Of a DNA stretch of 64,000 nucleotides, positions 26,389 to 35,410 are shown in pieces. Every line of letters begins with the position of its first letter. The first letter of the stretch is position 1. The DNA lies in the NCBI GenBank assembly GCA_025938935.1, contig JAPCWB010000001.1, forward strand, positions 3,348,001-3,412,000, written 5' to 3'. The stretch comes from Novosphingobium sp. MW5. Lineage in GTDB: Bacteria > Pseudomonadota > Alphaproteobacteria > Sphingomonadales > Sphingomonadaceae. The position numbers and the translations under genes are program-made. Under the pieces are notes generated by a model. The model saw nothing but the letters and a program-made list of their open reading frames with translations. It ran no database searches and was not told the origin of the DNA.

Positions 26389-27266
26389 ATGCGCAGGCTC
26401 CCCCTCTCCGCGCGCTTGAAGCCTTTCTGCGCGTTGTCCGCCAAGGCTCGGCCAAGGCGGCTGCGAGCGAGCTTGGCCTCAGCCCCTCGGCTCTGTCGCG
26501 GCGGTTGCAGGCACTTGAGGATTTCCTCGGTAAGAAGCTGTTCCTGCGCCAGCATCAGGCTCTGAAGCTGACCGAGGAGGGGCAGGCCTTTTACGACGTC
26601 GTCAGCCCCTTGATCGAAGACCTTGCCGAAGCGGTCGAAGCCCAGATCGATACCGGCAAGCTACTGCGCCTGCACCTTGGCACGCCGTCGCTCTTTGCCG
26701 AACAGCGGCTTTTCCCGCGCCTGCTTGAACTGAGGCAGTTGCACCCGCGCCTGCACATCGATGTCGATACCGGCCCGCATCTCGACGCGCGGCTAGGCGA
26801 TACGCTCGACGCGGCGATTGTCGTGACCGGCCAGCCGGACGACGCGCTCTATTCGGTGCGGCTCGATTACAACAAGGTCTATGCCTTCACATCCGCCGCG
26901 CTGGCAGAGGAGCTTGGCAGCGAACCGGACGCGAAGAAACTCTCACGCCAGACCTTCCTGATCCACAACGAATTGCCCGAAAGCTTTACCGCGTGGAAGG
27001 AAGCGATGGGGCTGGAAAAGCTGGAACCGGCCGCGATCGATCACTTCGATTCCGGGCAGCTGATCCTTGAGGCGGCAGCGCAGGGCCTGGGCATTGCCAT
27101 CATGCACGATGACCACTTCCACCGATCGGGCGACCGGCGCATTGCGCGGCTCTATGATGTCGAGGTCGAGAGCCCCTATTCCTACTGGTTCGTCTGCCGC
27201 CCGCGCGCGCTCGATGCCCGGCCGGTGCGGCTGTTCCACGACTGGCTGGTTTCAGCGGGGATCTGA
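26389..27266 (+). CDS. LysR family transcriptional regulator; start region disturbed
   Basis: GcvA-like LysR regulator. A winged helix-turn-helix (LRALEAFLRVV, SAKAAASELGLSPSALSRRL) occupies the first 60 residues, and the substrate-binding domain extends to the end. No ATG occurs in the conserved frame after the corC stop. The ATG at 26389, preceded by GAAGG, is in another frame. It would give the textbook N-terminus MRRLPPLRALEAF, total 292 residues, if the C run at 26400-26404 had one more base. An unrecorded CTG start is the alternative. The target genes are unknown. Confidence 0.85.
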
Positions 27267-28712
27267 GGCGGAGGCCATCCAGTTGGCCCTGACAAACAGC
27301 AGGGCCCTGTCGTCGCCGCTCACCTCGATCCAGCGCGCGGAGTCTGCGCGCAGGTCTTTGACCAACCTTCCAGCGTCGTTCGGAGCGATCAGCCACGCGT
27401 CCGGATGGAAGCGCGCCTCGACCTCGGCCAGACCGGCCTCGCCGCCGAACGTGCGGTTGTAGAGCCGCCACTCATCCTCGCTGAAACGGTAATAGCGGCC
27501 GTCGTAAAAGGACTGCCACTTGCCTCCGGTCTCCTCAGCCACAATGCCGCCGAAGTAGGAATTGGCGAATATCCGCCCGCCTTGCGGCATGGCCTTGAGG
27601 TGCGCGACCGCGGACTCGGGTGCGAGTGGCCAAGTTGCAGCCGGAATCTTGAGCACGGCCAGCGCGGCGATTGCGGCGAACCCGGCAACAAGGCCCCAGC
27701 CCTCGCCCCGGCCCTGCGCTTCGGCGCTCTCACGCACGGCCAGCATCGGCACCAGCGCTATCGCCCATGGCAGCATAAACCGCGCCCAGACAAAGCTCAG
27801 CGCGAGGAAGACAACCGCACCCAGCGCCTCACCCAGATCGATCCGCCGCCAATTCGCCGCGATCATCGCCAGCACCCCTGCGTGGAGTGTGAGCAGCAAT
27901 GGATGGAGGTCCCGCGCGCCGGGATCGCTGACCGGAAGCCACTCGGTCGCGGCCATGAAGACGCTCATCTTCTGGTTGGCAAGGCTCACTGAAAGGACGT
28001 CCAGCCCGGCCGGAGTGGCGAACTGGGCGGCGAAAGCGATCACGGCCAGCACCGTCTCGGGCCACGGGATTATGGTGAGGTTGCGGGAGCGCAGCACCGC
28101 CAGCCAACCCGGCACCGCTCTTGCGCCGAGATAAAGCGCGGCGATCATCACCGATGGGTGCATGTTCTGCCACAGCACCAGCACCGCAGCTCCGGCCAGC
28201 AGCCGGTGGCGCACTTTTCCGCGCCACGTCAGGATCCACAGCAGCAGGCCCAGGCCCAGCACCGACCAGCTCTGCGGCCTGAGCGACAGGAACGACAGCG
28301 CAATACCGCCCGCGAGCACCAGTGCAGCGGCGGTCGTCACCATGGCCGCGCCGCGCCTTCTTGCGGCAAGGCCAGCGAAGAAGAAGCCGCCAGCACACAG
28401 CGCGGCGTCGAAAACTTGAACGCCGCGCCAGCCGGCCCAGTCCCGCACCAGCGCGAGGATCACCTGCGCCAGAGCGGAGAGCGGTGGGCTGGGCGTGCCG
28501 AGATAGGCAGGGGCCAGCACTTCACGGCTGATCGGCGCGCCTTCTCGCAGCGCCAGGTCCCCCAGCGCTGCCTGCCAGTAGATGTCGGAATCGTTGATCG
28601 GGCGCTGGAGGAGCAGCCAGGCCAGCAGCAGCGGCACCGCGATCCACGCAGCCCCGGTCAGGGACTCGCCGATCCTGCGCCGCTCAGCCAAGCCGGGCGC
28701 CCCCCGCGCCAA
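27252..28712 (-). CDS. Polytopic membrane protein of unknown function, GT-C-like topology
   Basis: A protein of up to 486 residues with about ten hydrophobic segments in residues 20-375 and a soluble C-terminal domain containing GGRIFANSYFGGIVAEE and WQSFYDGRYYRFSEDEW. An early NDSDIYWQAALGDLALREG loop after the first helix resembles the acidic first loop of GT-C glycosyltransferases, so transfer of a sugar from a lipid carrier is one possibility. The TTG at 28710-28712 follows the cyclophilin stop by seven bases; the true start may be further in. It is convergent with lysR, overlapping it by 15 bases. Confidence 0.65.
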   Translation of the reverse strand: MARGAPGLAERRRIGESLTGAAWIAVPLLLAWLLLQRPINDSDIYWQAALGDLALREGAPISREVLAPAYLGTPSPPLSALAQVILALVRDWAGWRGVQVFDAALCAGGFFFAGLAARRRGAAMVTTAAALVLAGGIALSFLSLRPQSWSVLGLGLLLWILTWRGKVRHRLLAGAAVLVLWQNMHPSVMIAALYLGARAVPGWLAVLRSRNLTIIPWPETVLAVIAFAAQFATPAGLDVLSVSLANQKMSVFMAATEWLPVSDPGARDLHPLLLTLHAGVLAMIAANWRRIDLGEALGAVVFLALSFVWARFMLPWAIALVPMLAVRESAEAQGRGEGWGLVAGFAAIAALAVLKIPAATWPLAPESAVAHLKAMPQGGRIFANSYFGGIVAEETGGKWQSFYDGRYYRFSEDEWRLYNRTFGGEAGLAEVEARFHPDAWLIAPNDAGRLVKDLRADSARWIEVSGDDRALLFVRANWMASASDPR

Positions 28713-28719
28713 GCCGCCG

Positions 28720-29175
28720 TCAGCCTTCGCTTACGGTTGCCTTGACGATCTTGCCCGGGTTTGCCGGCGGCTCGCCCTTGGGCAGGGCATCGACGTTTTC
28801 CATGCCTTCGACCACCTGGCCCCAGACGGTGTACTGCTTGTCGAGGAAGGTCGCATCGTCGAAGCAGATGAAGAACTGGCTGTTGGCCGAGTGCGGATAG
28901 CTGGTGCGGGCCATCGAGCAGACGCCGCGGACGTGCGGTTCAGCGTTGAATTCGGCCTGCAGGTCGGGCTTGTCGCTGCCGCCCATGCCGGTGCCCTGCG
29001 GGCAACCGCCCTGTGCCATGAAGCCAGGAATCACGCGGTGGAACTTGACGCCGTCATAGAAGCCTTCGCTCACCAGTTCCTTGATGCGCGCAACGTGACC
29101 GGGGGCAAGGTCAGGCCGCAGCTTGATCTTCACATCGCCAGTGTCGAGCGAGAGGGTGAGGTATTCGTCGGCCAT
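28720..29175 (-). CDS. Cyclophilin-type peptidyl-prolyl cis-trans isomerase
   Basis: A 151-residue single-domain cyclophilin without signal peptide, so cytoplasmic. Active-site strings are FHRVIPGFMAQGGCPQGTG, the NSQFFICFDDATFLD loop and YTVWGQVVEGMENVD. It catalyses proline isomerisation in folding proteins. It lies upstream of the polytopic membrane protein with a seven-base gap and downstream of an acyltransferase by 100 bases on the same strand. Confidence 0.95.
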   Translation of the reverse strand: MADEYLTLSLDTGDVKIKLRPDLAPGHVARIKELVSEGFYDGVKFHRVIPGFMAQGGCPQGTGMGGSDKPDLQAEFNAEPHVRGVCSMARTSYPHSANSQFFICFDDATFLDKQYTVWGQVVEGMENVDALPKGEPPANPGKIVKATVSEG

Positions 29176-29275
29176 TTGCGCAGTCTCCTGTAATGTGCGG
29201 GCCGATATAGGCTCCGGGCGGAGAATGTCACGCCCCAGAAGGCCGCGCCCGCTTCAACATGCGGCCAACCGGCTT

Positions 29276-30280
29276 TTAGAACAGGCGGTGGACGATGACG
29301 GCGGCAATGACGCAGGTGCCGATCGAGACAATGAAAAAGGCTACCGTCAGCGGCAGTCCCTGTCCCACTAGCCCTGCCTTGCGGAATACCACCCGGACCA
29401 TCGAGATCGCCATGGGGTGGACAAGGTAAAGCGCATAAGACGCATCGCCGATGGCATGGAGCCAAGGCAGGCGAACGGTCTGCGTGTACCGCTCATGCAG
29501 ATAGGCGCCGCCCACCATCAGGACCGAAGGCACGCCCCATACCCACAGCCGTCCGAGGTCGGTCGCCTGCTGCCATGGTAAGACGACGATGAGAACCAGT
29601 CCGAGCGCGGCGATGGCGGCGTAGATGCGCGGATCAATCCTGAAGCGGTCGAGCCACGGAGCGAGGACAGCGGCAATCAGGATGCCCGCCGCGAATTCCA
29701 GCATGATCGGCGAGGCATAGAACTTTGCCGCCCCTTCAAGCGGGAAGATAATACCAATTGCGGCGCAGGCGGACAGGAAGCCGCAGATCCCCAGCAGGCG
29801 CCAGCGTGTGGCCAGGCCGAGCGCCACGGCAAAGGCCACGTAGAAGAACATCTCGAGATTGAGCGTCCAGCCGGCGACGATAACCGGGGTCCATTCCTCG
29901 GTTCCCGGCCGTTGCCAGGGAATGAAGAGGAACGAACTGATGACATGTCCCGGTTCGAGCACGATCTTGGTGATCGAAGGCGCTGCGATGGCTATCAGGG
30001 TAGCCAAAATCGTGAAAAACCAGCATAATGGCACGATGCGGGCCACCCGGTTGCGCAGGAATTCGAGCGGCGATTTGCGGCCATCCGCGGTCGTGATCCA
30101 CATGATCAGGCCGCTGATGACGAAGAACACGTCAATACCACCCGACCCGAACTCAAATAGGCTCAGGTCCGAATTCATCAAATTATTGGAAGTGAATTCG
30201 ATATGATGCAGCACGACGAAAAGCGCTGCAAAGGCACGCAAATACTGAAGGTTACGAAGGATTTCAGTTGGCATCGTCAT
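29276..30280 (-). CDS. Acyltransferase family 3 membrane protein, C-terminus cut by a stop
   Basis: A 334-residue polytopic O-acyltransferase (acyltransferase_3). The N-terminal motif NLQYLRAFAALFVVLHHIEF has the catalytic histidine, SGGIDVFFVISGLIMW follows, and there are about ten membrane helices. It probably acetylates a surface glycan or lipid. The frame ends at IVHRLF with TAA (29276-29278). Reading through gives KPVGRMLKRARP, which matches the usual HRLFEKP-type tail of the family. A GAA-to-TAA change, real or by error, therefore seems to have removed about 16 residues. The start at 30278-30280 precedes the catalytic helix properly. Confidence 0.85.
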   Translation of the reverse strand: MTMPTEILRNLQYLRAFAALFVVLHHIEFTSNNLMNSDLSLFEFGSGGIDVFFVISGLIMWITTADGRKSPLEFLRNRVARIVPLCWFFTILATLIAIAAPSITKIVLEPGHVISSFLFIPWQRPGTEEWTPVIVAGWTLNLEMFFYVAFAVALGLATRWRLLGICGFLSACAAIGIIFPLEGAAKFYASPIMLEFAAGILIAAVLAPWLDRFRIDPRIYAAIAALGLVLIVVLPWQQATDLGRLWVWGVPSVLMVGGAYLHERYTQTVRLPWLHAIGDASYALYLVHPMAISMVRVVFRKAGLVGQGLPLTVAFFIVSIGTCVIAAVIVHRLF

Positions 30281-30374
30281 TAGGGGTCCGGTTGTCAACA
30301 AATGACGGACACCCAATGTGCGCGGCGCAGTCGGGGCCAGTTGCAATTGAATGCCATGGGCCTAGAGCGGCAGA

Positions 30375-31805
30375 ATGACTCCCGAGGAATTCGATACCAA
30401 CCTACTGGATTCGGCCGCCGCTGCGGCTGACGAGGTGCTGGAATTCGAAAGCCACGATGACGAGAACCGGCTGAAGCCCGAATTCGTCCGCAAGGTTCGC
30501 GATGCGCTTGAAGCGGGCGAGCGCGATGCGGTCTACGACCTCGTCGAGCCGCTGCATCCCGCCGACATTGCCGACCTGTTCGAACTGGTCGATGCCGACG
30601 AGCGCGGCGCGCTGGCGCGCGCGATCTCGGACCAGATGAGCCCGGAGGTCTTTGCCGAGCTTAACGACCACGTCCGCGAACTGATCGTCGAGGACCTGCC
30701 GGCCGAGCAGGTGGCCGACATCGCCGAGCAGCTCGAGACCGACGACGCCGTCGCCATGATCGAGGATCTCGACGAGGAGGACCGAGAGGCGGTCCTTGCC
30801 GAGATGGAGCCCGAGGACCGCGCCGCCATCGAATCGGCGCTGGCCTATCCGGAAGAATCCGCCGGCCGCCTGATGAGCCGCGACTTCATCGCGGTTCCGG
30901 AGCACATGAGCGTCGGCGACCTGATCGACTACCTGCGCGAGCACCCGAACCTCGCCACGGAATTCTGGGAAGTGTTCATTGTCGATGCGCGCCACCACCC
31001 GGTCGGTACCTGCGCGCTCAGCTGGATCCTGCGCGCGCCGCGATCGGTCGCGCTGGTTGACGTGATGAAGCGTGACCAGACGCTGATCGACGTCGACATG
31101 GATCAGGAAGAGGTTGCACTCCGCTTCCAGAAATACGCGCTGATTTCCGCCGCGGTAGTGGACGAAAGCGGGCGGCTCGTCGGCCAGATCACGGTCGACG
31201 ACGTGGTCCACATCATTCAGGAAGAAGCGGGCGAGGACGCCCTGCTGCTGTCCGGCGCCGGTGAAGGCGACATCAACGAACCGATCCGCCTGACGATCCG
31301 CACCCGCCTTACCTGGCTGGTCGTCAACCTAGGCACGGCGATCATCGCATCGAGCGTTGTGGGACTGTTCCAGGGTGCCATCGCAAAGTTCGCCTTGCTG
31401 GCGGTACTGATGCCGATCGTTTCGGGAATGGGCGGAAATGCCGGGACACAGACCCTCGCCGTGACGGTCCGCGCGCTCGCTACCAACCAGCTGACCAGTT
31501 CCAACACGTGGCGCATGATCCTTCGGGAATGGACCATCGCCTGCGCCAACGGCATGGCGCTTGGCATTCTGATCGGCCTTGGAGTGGGCCTGATCTTTGG
31601 CAATCCGCAGCTCGGGATCGTGATTGCCTCGGCCATGCTCATCAACAACCTGGTCGCGGGATCGGCCGGCATCCTCGTGCCCGTCACTCTGGACCGATTG
31701 AAGATCGATCCGGCGGTGTCATCGGCGGTATTCGTCACCATGGCGACCGACGTCATGGGCTTCTTCTCGTTCCTCGGCCTTGCCGTGCTTACGGGCCTTG
31801 CCTGA
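30375..31805 (+). CDS. mgtE: Magnesium transporter MgtE
   Basis: A 476-residue homodimeric Mg2+ channel/transporter. An acidic N-terminal superhelical MgtE_N domain (about residues 20-140) is followed by tandem CBS domains (about 145-270, MSRDFIAVPEHMSVGDLIDYL). Five membrane helices (about 300-476) contain the pore segment PIVSGMGGNAGTQTLAVTVRA. Gating by cytosolic Mg2+ through the CBS part is known for the family. Its stop overlaps the DUF1489 start (TGATG). Confidence 0.96.
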   Translation: MTPEEFDTNLLDSAAAAADEVLEFESHDDENRLKPEFVRKVRDALEAGERDAVYDLVEPLHPADIADLFELVDADERGALARAISDQMSPEVFAELNDHVRELIVEDLPAEQVADIAEQLETDDAVAMIEDLDEEDREAVLAEMEPEDRAAIESALAYPEESAGRLMSRDFIAVPEHMSVGDLIDYLREHPNLATEFWEVFIVDARHHPVGTCALSWILRAPRSVALVDVMKRDQTLIDVDMDQEEVALRFQKYALISAAVVDESGRLVGQITVDDVVHIIQEEAGEDALLLSGAGEGDINEPIRLTIRTRLTWLVVNLGTAIIASSVVGLFQGAIAKFALLAVLMPIVSGMGGNAGTQTLAVTVRALATNQLTSSNTWRMILREWTIACANGMALGILIGLGVGLIFGNPQLGIVIASAMLINNLVAGSAGILVPVTLDRLKIDPAVSSAVFVTMATDVMGFFSFLGLAVLTGLA

Positions 31806-32203
31806 TGGCGCTGTCGATCACCAAGGTTGCCTATGGCGCGCAGTCGCTTGAGGAAATCGGCGAGTGGTTCACCGGTCGCGGCGAGGAAGTGTTCCTGACC
31901 ACCCGCTACCTGCCCAAGCGGCATGAGGAAATCATCGGCGGCGGCTCGTTGTTCTGGATCTTCAAGCACCAGCTTGTCGCACGTTCACCGATCCTGCGCT
32001 TCGAGGAAGCTGCTGACGGCCGCACCCAGATCGTCATCGCCGCGCGGATGATCCCGGTACACCCCCGCCCGAAGCGCGCCCACCAGGGCTGGCGCTACCT
32101 CGAAGCCAAGGACGCCCCCCGCGACATCGCCGAGGGTGAGGATTCGGGTGACCTGATGCCGCCCAAGCTGGCGGGAGACCTCGCCCGGCTGGGGTTGGTC
32201 TGA
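31805..32203 (+). CDS. DUF1489 family protein
   Basis: A 132-residue protein of the alphaproteobacterial DUF1489 family, recognised by GGSLFWIFKHQLVARSPIL, IVIAARMIPVHPRPKRAHQGWRYL and EAKDAPRDIAEGE. It is soluble, with no signal peptide. The start at 31805 shares its A with the mgtE stop, so translation is probably coupled to the Mg transporter. The function is unknown. Confidence 0.85.
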   Translation: MALSITKVAYGAQSLEEIGEWFTGRGEEVFLTTRYLPKRHEEIIGGGSLFWIFKHQLVARSPILRFEEAADGRTQIVIAARMIPVHPRPKRAHQGWRYLEAKDAPRDIAEGEDSGDLMPPKLAGDLARLGLV

Positions 32204-32245
32204 CCGTCAAGCATTTGGCAAACTTGTCCGGCTAGACAGGGCTGG

Positions 32246-33241
32246 ATGGGTACGGGACAGCCAAATCCGCAGGAACGCCTGTATGGCCTCGACGCGCTGC
32301 GCGGGATTGCCGCGATGCTTGTCGTCCTGCTGCATATCCATCACCAGACCGGCGCGCTCGCTGGCTTTGATCGCGGCTACCTGGCGGTCGACCTGTTTCT
32401 CGTTCTGAGCGGCTATGTCATGGCGCGCTGCTATGAGCACCGCATGGCCGGGGGCATGACCCTTGCCGCATTCATGAAGGCGCGGATGAAGCGCCTGTGG
32501 CCGACGATCGCCATAGGGGTGATCATGGGCCTTGGCCCGATGCTGGGAACGATGCCGGCCAGTACAGCCATCTTCATGACGGCGCTGGCGCTGTTGTTCA
32601 TACCCTATCTTTCGGGTGACCAGCCGATCTTCCCGGCCAGCCTGCCGATGTGGTCGCTGTTCTTCGAAGTGATCGCCAATGCTGCCCATCACCTTGTGTT
32701 TCGCCGAATGGGCTCGCGCTCGCTGATCGTGGCGACTGCGGCATGCATGGCCTTCATGCTCGCCTATGCGCCCAGTGCCAACGTCGGTTCGACTTCGGAC
32801 GACTTCTGGATGGGCTTTCCGCGCCTGCTGGGCGATTACATGACCGGCATCCTGATCTGGCGGCTGGTCGGCGAGCGACAGCTCGTGAGGGGCGAAGTGG
32901 GCCTCGTTCTGCTCCCCTCTGCCGTGCTGGCCACGAGCCTCGTCCCGGCCGGCAGCGGCTGGGCCGACTTCCTCTTCGTCTACCTTTGCTGCCCGCTGAT
33001 CGTCCTGAGCGGCCTTGCGCCGCTGCGCCATTTCAGGAAGCCACTGGTCTGGCTGGGCGACATTTCGTTCCCGCTCTACGCGGTTCATTATCCGGTGCTG
33101 CTGACGGCACTGCGGTTCCGCCCTCCTTGGCCGGTGCTCCTGGTCCTCGCACTGGTGAGCGCATGGCTGGTGCTGCGTGTGACGACAAAGGGAAATGCGG
33201 CCCCTCCGGATCGCGTCACGGGCGTGCCAGCCACCACCTGA
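32246..33241 (+). CDS. Acyltransferase family 3 membrane protein
   Basis: A 331-residue polytopic O-acyltransferase, the second of this family within 3 kb. The N-terminal LYGLDALRGIAAMLVVLLHIHH carries the family histidine, GYLAVDLFLVLSGYVMARCYEHRM follows, and about ten helices continue to the C-terminus. A surface polysaccharide or lipid acetylation role is likely. Sequence is clearly different from the 29276 paralogue, so they are not a recent duplication. Its 3' end overlaps the convergent nudC by 26 bases. Confidence 0.88.
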   Translation: MGTGQPNPQERLYGLDALRGIAAMLVVLLHIHHQTGALAGFDRGYLAVDLFLVLSGYVMARCYEHRMAGGMTLAAFMKARMKRLWPTIAIGVIMGLGPMLGTMPASTAIFMTALALLFIPYLSGDQPIFPASLPMWSLFFEVIANAAHHLVFRRMGSRSLIVATAACMAFMLAYAPSANVGSTSDDFWMGFPRLLGDYMTGILIWRLVGERQLVRGEVGLVLLPSAVLATSLVPAGSGWADFLFVYLCCPLIVLSGLAPLRHFRKPLVWLGDISFPLYAVHYPVLLTALRFRPPWPVLLVLALVSAWLVLRVTTKGNAAPPDRVTGVPATT

Positions 33242-34085
33242 GCAACTGGTGCGCGATCGCAGCGACCGGCGGCGCAATGAAGAGCGCGTCCGGATCGCCC
33301 GCCATGGCCGCCTCCACCTCCGCACGGCTGAACCAGCGCGCCTCCTCAAGCTCGTTGGCATCCAAAGTGATCGCAGTCCCCTCGGCCATGGCATGGCAGC
33401 CGATCATCAGCGACGAGGGAAATGGCCAGGGCTGGCTGGCGACATAGTCCACGTTGCGCACATGGATGCCCGCCTCCTCCAGCACCTCACGCGCCACGGC
33501 TTCTTCGATGGTCTCGCCCGGCTCGACAAAACCTGCCAGCGCAGAAAAGCGGCCTGCGGGAAAGCGCGGCTGGCGGCCCAGCAATAGCGCGCCATCGTGT
33601 TCGACCAGCATGATCGTCACCGGATCGGTGCGGGGGAAATGCTCTGCCTTGCACACAGTGCAATTGCGCTGCCAGCCGCCCTTGGCGAGCACAGTCGCCC
33701 CGCCGCACTGCGCGCAGAAGCGGTGCCGTGCGTGCCAGCCGACCAGCGCGCGGGCAACGCCATAGGCCGCAAGGTCTTCACCCGAGACCGAGGCAAGCGC
33801 CTGCCATAGCCGGGGGTTCGGCGGGGCAACATTGGCGCTGTCCGGCACCGAAGCAAAGCAGGCACGGCCATCTTCCATCCCGAGGAAAACCAGTTCGGCC
33901 TCCGGATCCGCCTCCGCAAGACTGGTCCAGACAAGTTCGCCCTCGCTGGTCAGTTGCGGATCGAGTCCCTGCATCCCGAGCAGACGGGCGTGCTGAGTCA
34001 TCAGCGCACCAAGGGCCTGGCTGTCGCTGCGCAGGTGGTCCGCGCGGTCGATCCGGCAGCCGGAAAAGGCAATGTCGAGCTTCAT
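33216..34085 (-). CDS. nudC: NAD(+) diphosphatase NudC
   Basis: A 289-residue Nudix hydrolase that cleaves NAD(H) to NMN and AMP and removes NAD caps from RNA (known for E. coli NudC). An N-terminal domain is followed by the zinc ribbon CAQCGG...CTVC (four cysteines) and HFPRTDPVTIMLV. The Nudix box is GFVEPGETIEEAVAREVLEEAG, and the downstream SQPWPFPSSLMIG motif is diagnostic of NudC. The start overlaps the serine hydrolase stop (TGATG), the last gene of a mutY-led unit. Confidence 0.95.
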   Translation of the reverse strand: MKLDIAFSGCRIDRADHLRSDSQALGALMTQHARLLGMQGLDPQLTSEGELVWTSLAEADPEAELVFLGMEDGRACFASVPDSANVAPPNPRLWQALASVSGEDLAAYGVARALVGWHARHRFCAQCGGATVLAKGGWQRNCTVCKAEHFPRTDPVTIMLVEHDGALLLGRQPRFPAGRFSALAGFVEPGETIEEAVAREVLEEAGIHVRNVDYVASQPWPFPSSLMIGCHAMAEGTAITLDANELEEARWFSRAEVEAAMAGDPDALFIAPPVAAIAHQLLRWWLARP

Positions 34086-35410
34086 CAGGCAGCTTTCTTC
34101 GGCATCATCGGCAGGACGTCCGCCTTGGCAGCAGCAAGGAATTCCTTCTGCAGCGGGTAGATCTCGGGCGGCATGAACTGGGCGAAGAGCGCCGCGCGCA
34201 GGCCGATCCGGCGGTGGACGAAGAACAGCGTCCCTGCCGCTCCCGACCAGCCGAACATGCCTTCATCCTCACCCAGACCAACGCGCCCGCCCGCACCATA
34301 GCCGGCGCCTTCGATGCCGGTGCCCTTTGTTTGTGCTCCCGGCGGCAACAGGTTCGATACCGCCAGCCGCACGGCCTTGGCATCGATCACGCGCTTGCCG
34401 TGCAGCTTGCCGTCACCCACCAGCACCTGCGCAAAGCGGTCATAATCGCGCGGGCTTGAGACCAGTCCCGCCCCGCCGAATTCGAAGGGCGGCACGTCAA
34501 GGAATACCGACTTTGCCCCCGGATCGATCGGCAGCGGCGTATTGCCGAGCACGCCGTAATTGGTTGTCAGGCGCGGAACGTCCGCTGCCCGCACGCGAAA
34601 GCCCGTGCTGGACATGCCAAGCGGGCCAAAAATCCGCTCATGCATGAGCTGGGAAAGTGGCTTCTTCGTCACTTCCTCGAGCAGCAGGCCAAGGATGTCG
34701 ATGGCAATCGAATAACGGAACATTGCCCCCGGCTCCGCCAGCAACGGCGTTTCGGCGGCGCGGCGCAGGAACTCCTTCGGCCCCGGCGTCGGCGTCGGCG
34801 ATGTCACGCCGGGGATGATCTGGCGCGAAATTGCCCCTGGCACCACCCCGCGCCGCATCAGTTCCTGGCTGATCGGGTCCTTGCCGATGCCGCCATAGCC
34901 AAAGCCCGCCGTGTGAGTGAGCAGGTTGCGCAAGGTGATGGGCTTGTCCGTCGGCCGCGCGGGTGCCGCGGGCTTTGCCGCGTCGTAAACTTTCATCGCG
35001 CCGAATTCGGGGAAGACATCCGCCAGCCGCATGTCGAGCGAAAGCTTGCCCTCTGTAATCAGCATGGCGGTGACGAGGCCGGTGACCGGCTTGGTCATCG
35101 AATAGATGCGATAGAGACTGTCGAGGTTCACCGCCGCCGCGCCTTCGCCAAAGGCCTGGCTGCCGAGCGTGAGAGAGCGCGGTGCGGCGCTGCCCCAGCC
35201 GAACGTGGCGACAACGCCGGGCAGCTTCTTTTCGGCGACATAACGGCGGATCAGGTCTGCCACTTTCGGCCAGTCTGCGGCGACATCGCTGGCAAGGGCT
35301 GCGGAAGCAGCCCGCGCGAGTTCGGGATGGGCAAGCAGCAGGCTGGCCAGTCCGCCACCAAGAAACGCGCGGCGCGATGGATTGGCAAGGGGCATCGGCA
35401 AGTCAGTCAT
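34085..35410 (-). CDS. Beta-lactamase-fold serine hydrolase (class C/EstB-like), Tat-type signal
   Basis: A 441-residue beta-lactamase/transpeptidase-like esterase or peptidase. The N-terminal SRRAFLGGG (residues 12-20) is a twin-arginine-type export signal. The nucleophile motif SxxK is SMTK (S104, K107), and HTAGFGYG and the C-terminal GWSGAAGTLFFV (KTG-like position) follow. It is annotated as EstB-like carboxylesterase rather than resistance enzyme because bacterial class C motifs are weak. The start overlaps the mutY stop by eight bases and its stop overlaps nudC, so all three are coupled. Confidence 0.88.
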   Translation of the reverse strand: MTDLPMPLANPSRRAFLGGGLASLLLAHPELARAASAALASDVAADWPKVADLIRRYVAEKKLPGVVATFGWGSAAPRSLTLGSQAFGEGAAAVNLDSLYRIYSMTKPVTGLVTAMLITEGKLSLDMRLADVFPEFGAMKVYDAAKPAAPARPTDKPITLRNLLTHTAGFGYGGIGKDPISQELMRRGVVPGAISRQIIPGVTSPTPTPGPKEFLRRAAETPLLAEPGAMFRYSIAIDILGLLLEEVTKKPLSQLMHERIFGPLGMSSTGFRVRAADVPRLTTNYGVLGNTPLPIDPGAKSVFLDVPPFEFGGAGLVSSPRDYDRFAQVLVGDGKLHGKRVIDAKAVRLAVSNLLPPGAQTKGTGIEGAGYGAGGRVGLGEDEGMFGWSGAAGTLFFVHRRIGLRAALFAQFMPPEIYPLQKEFLAAAKADVLPMMPKKAA

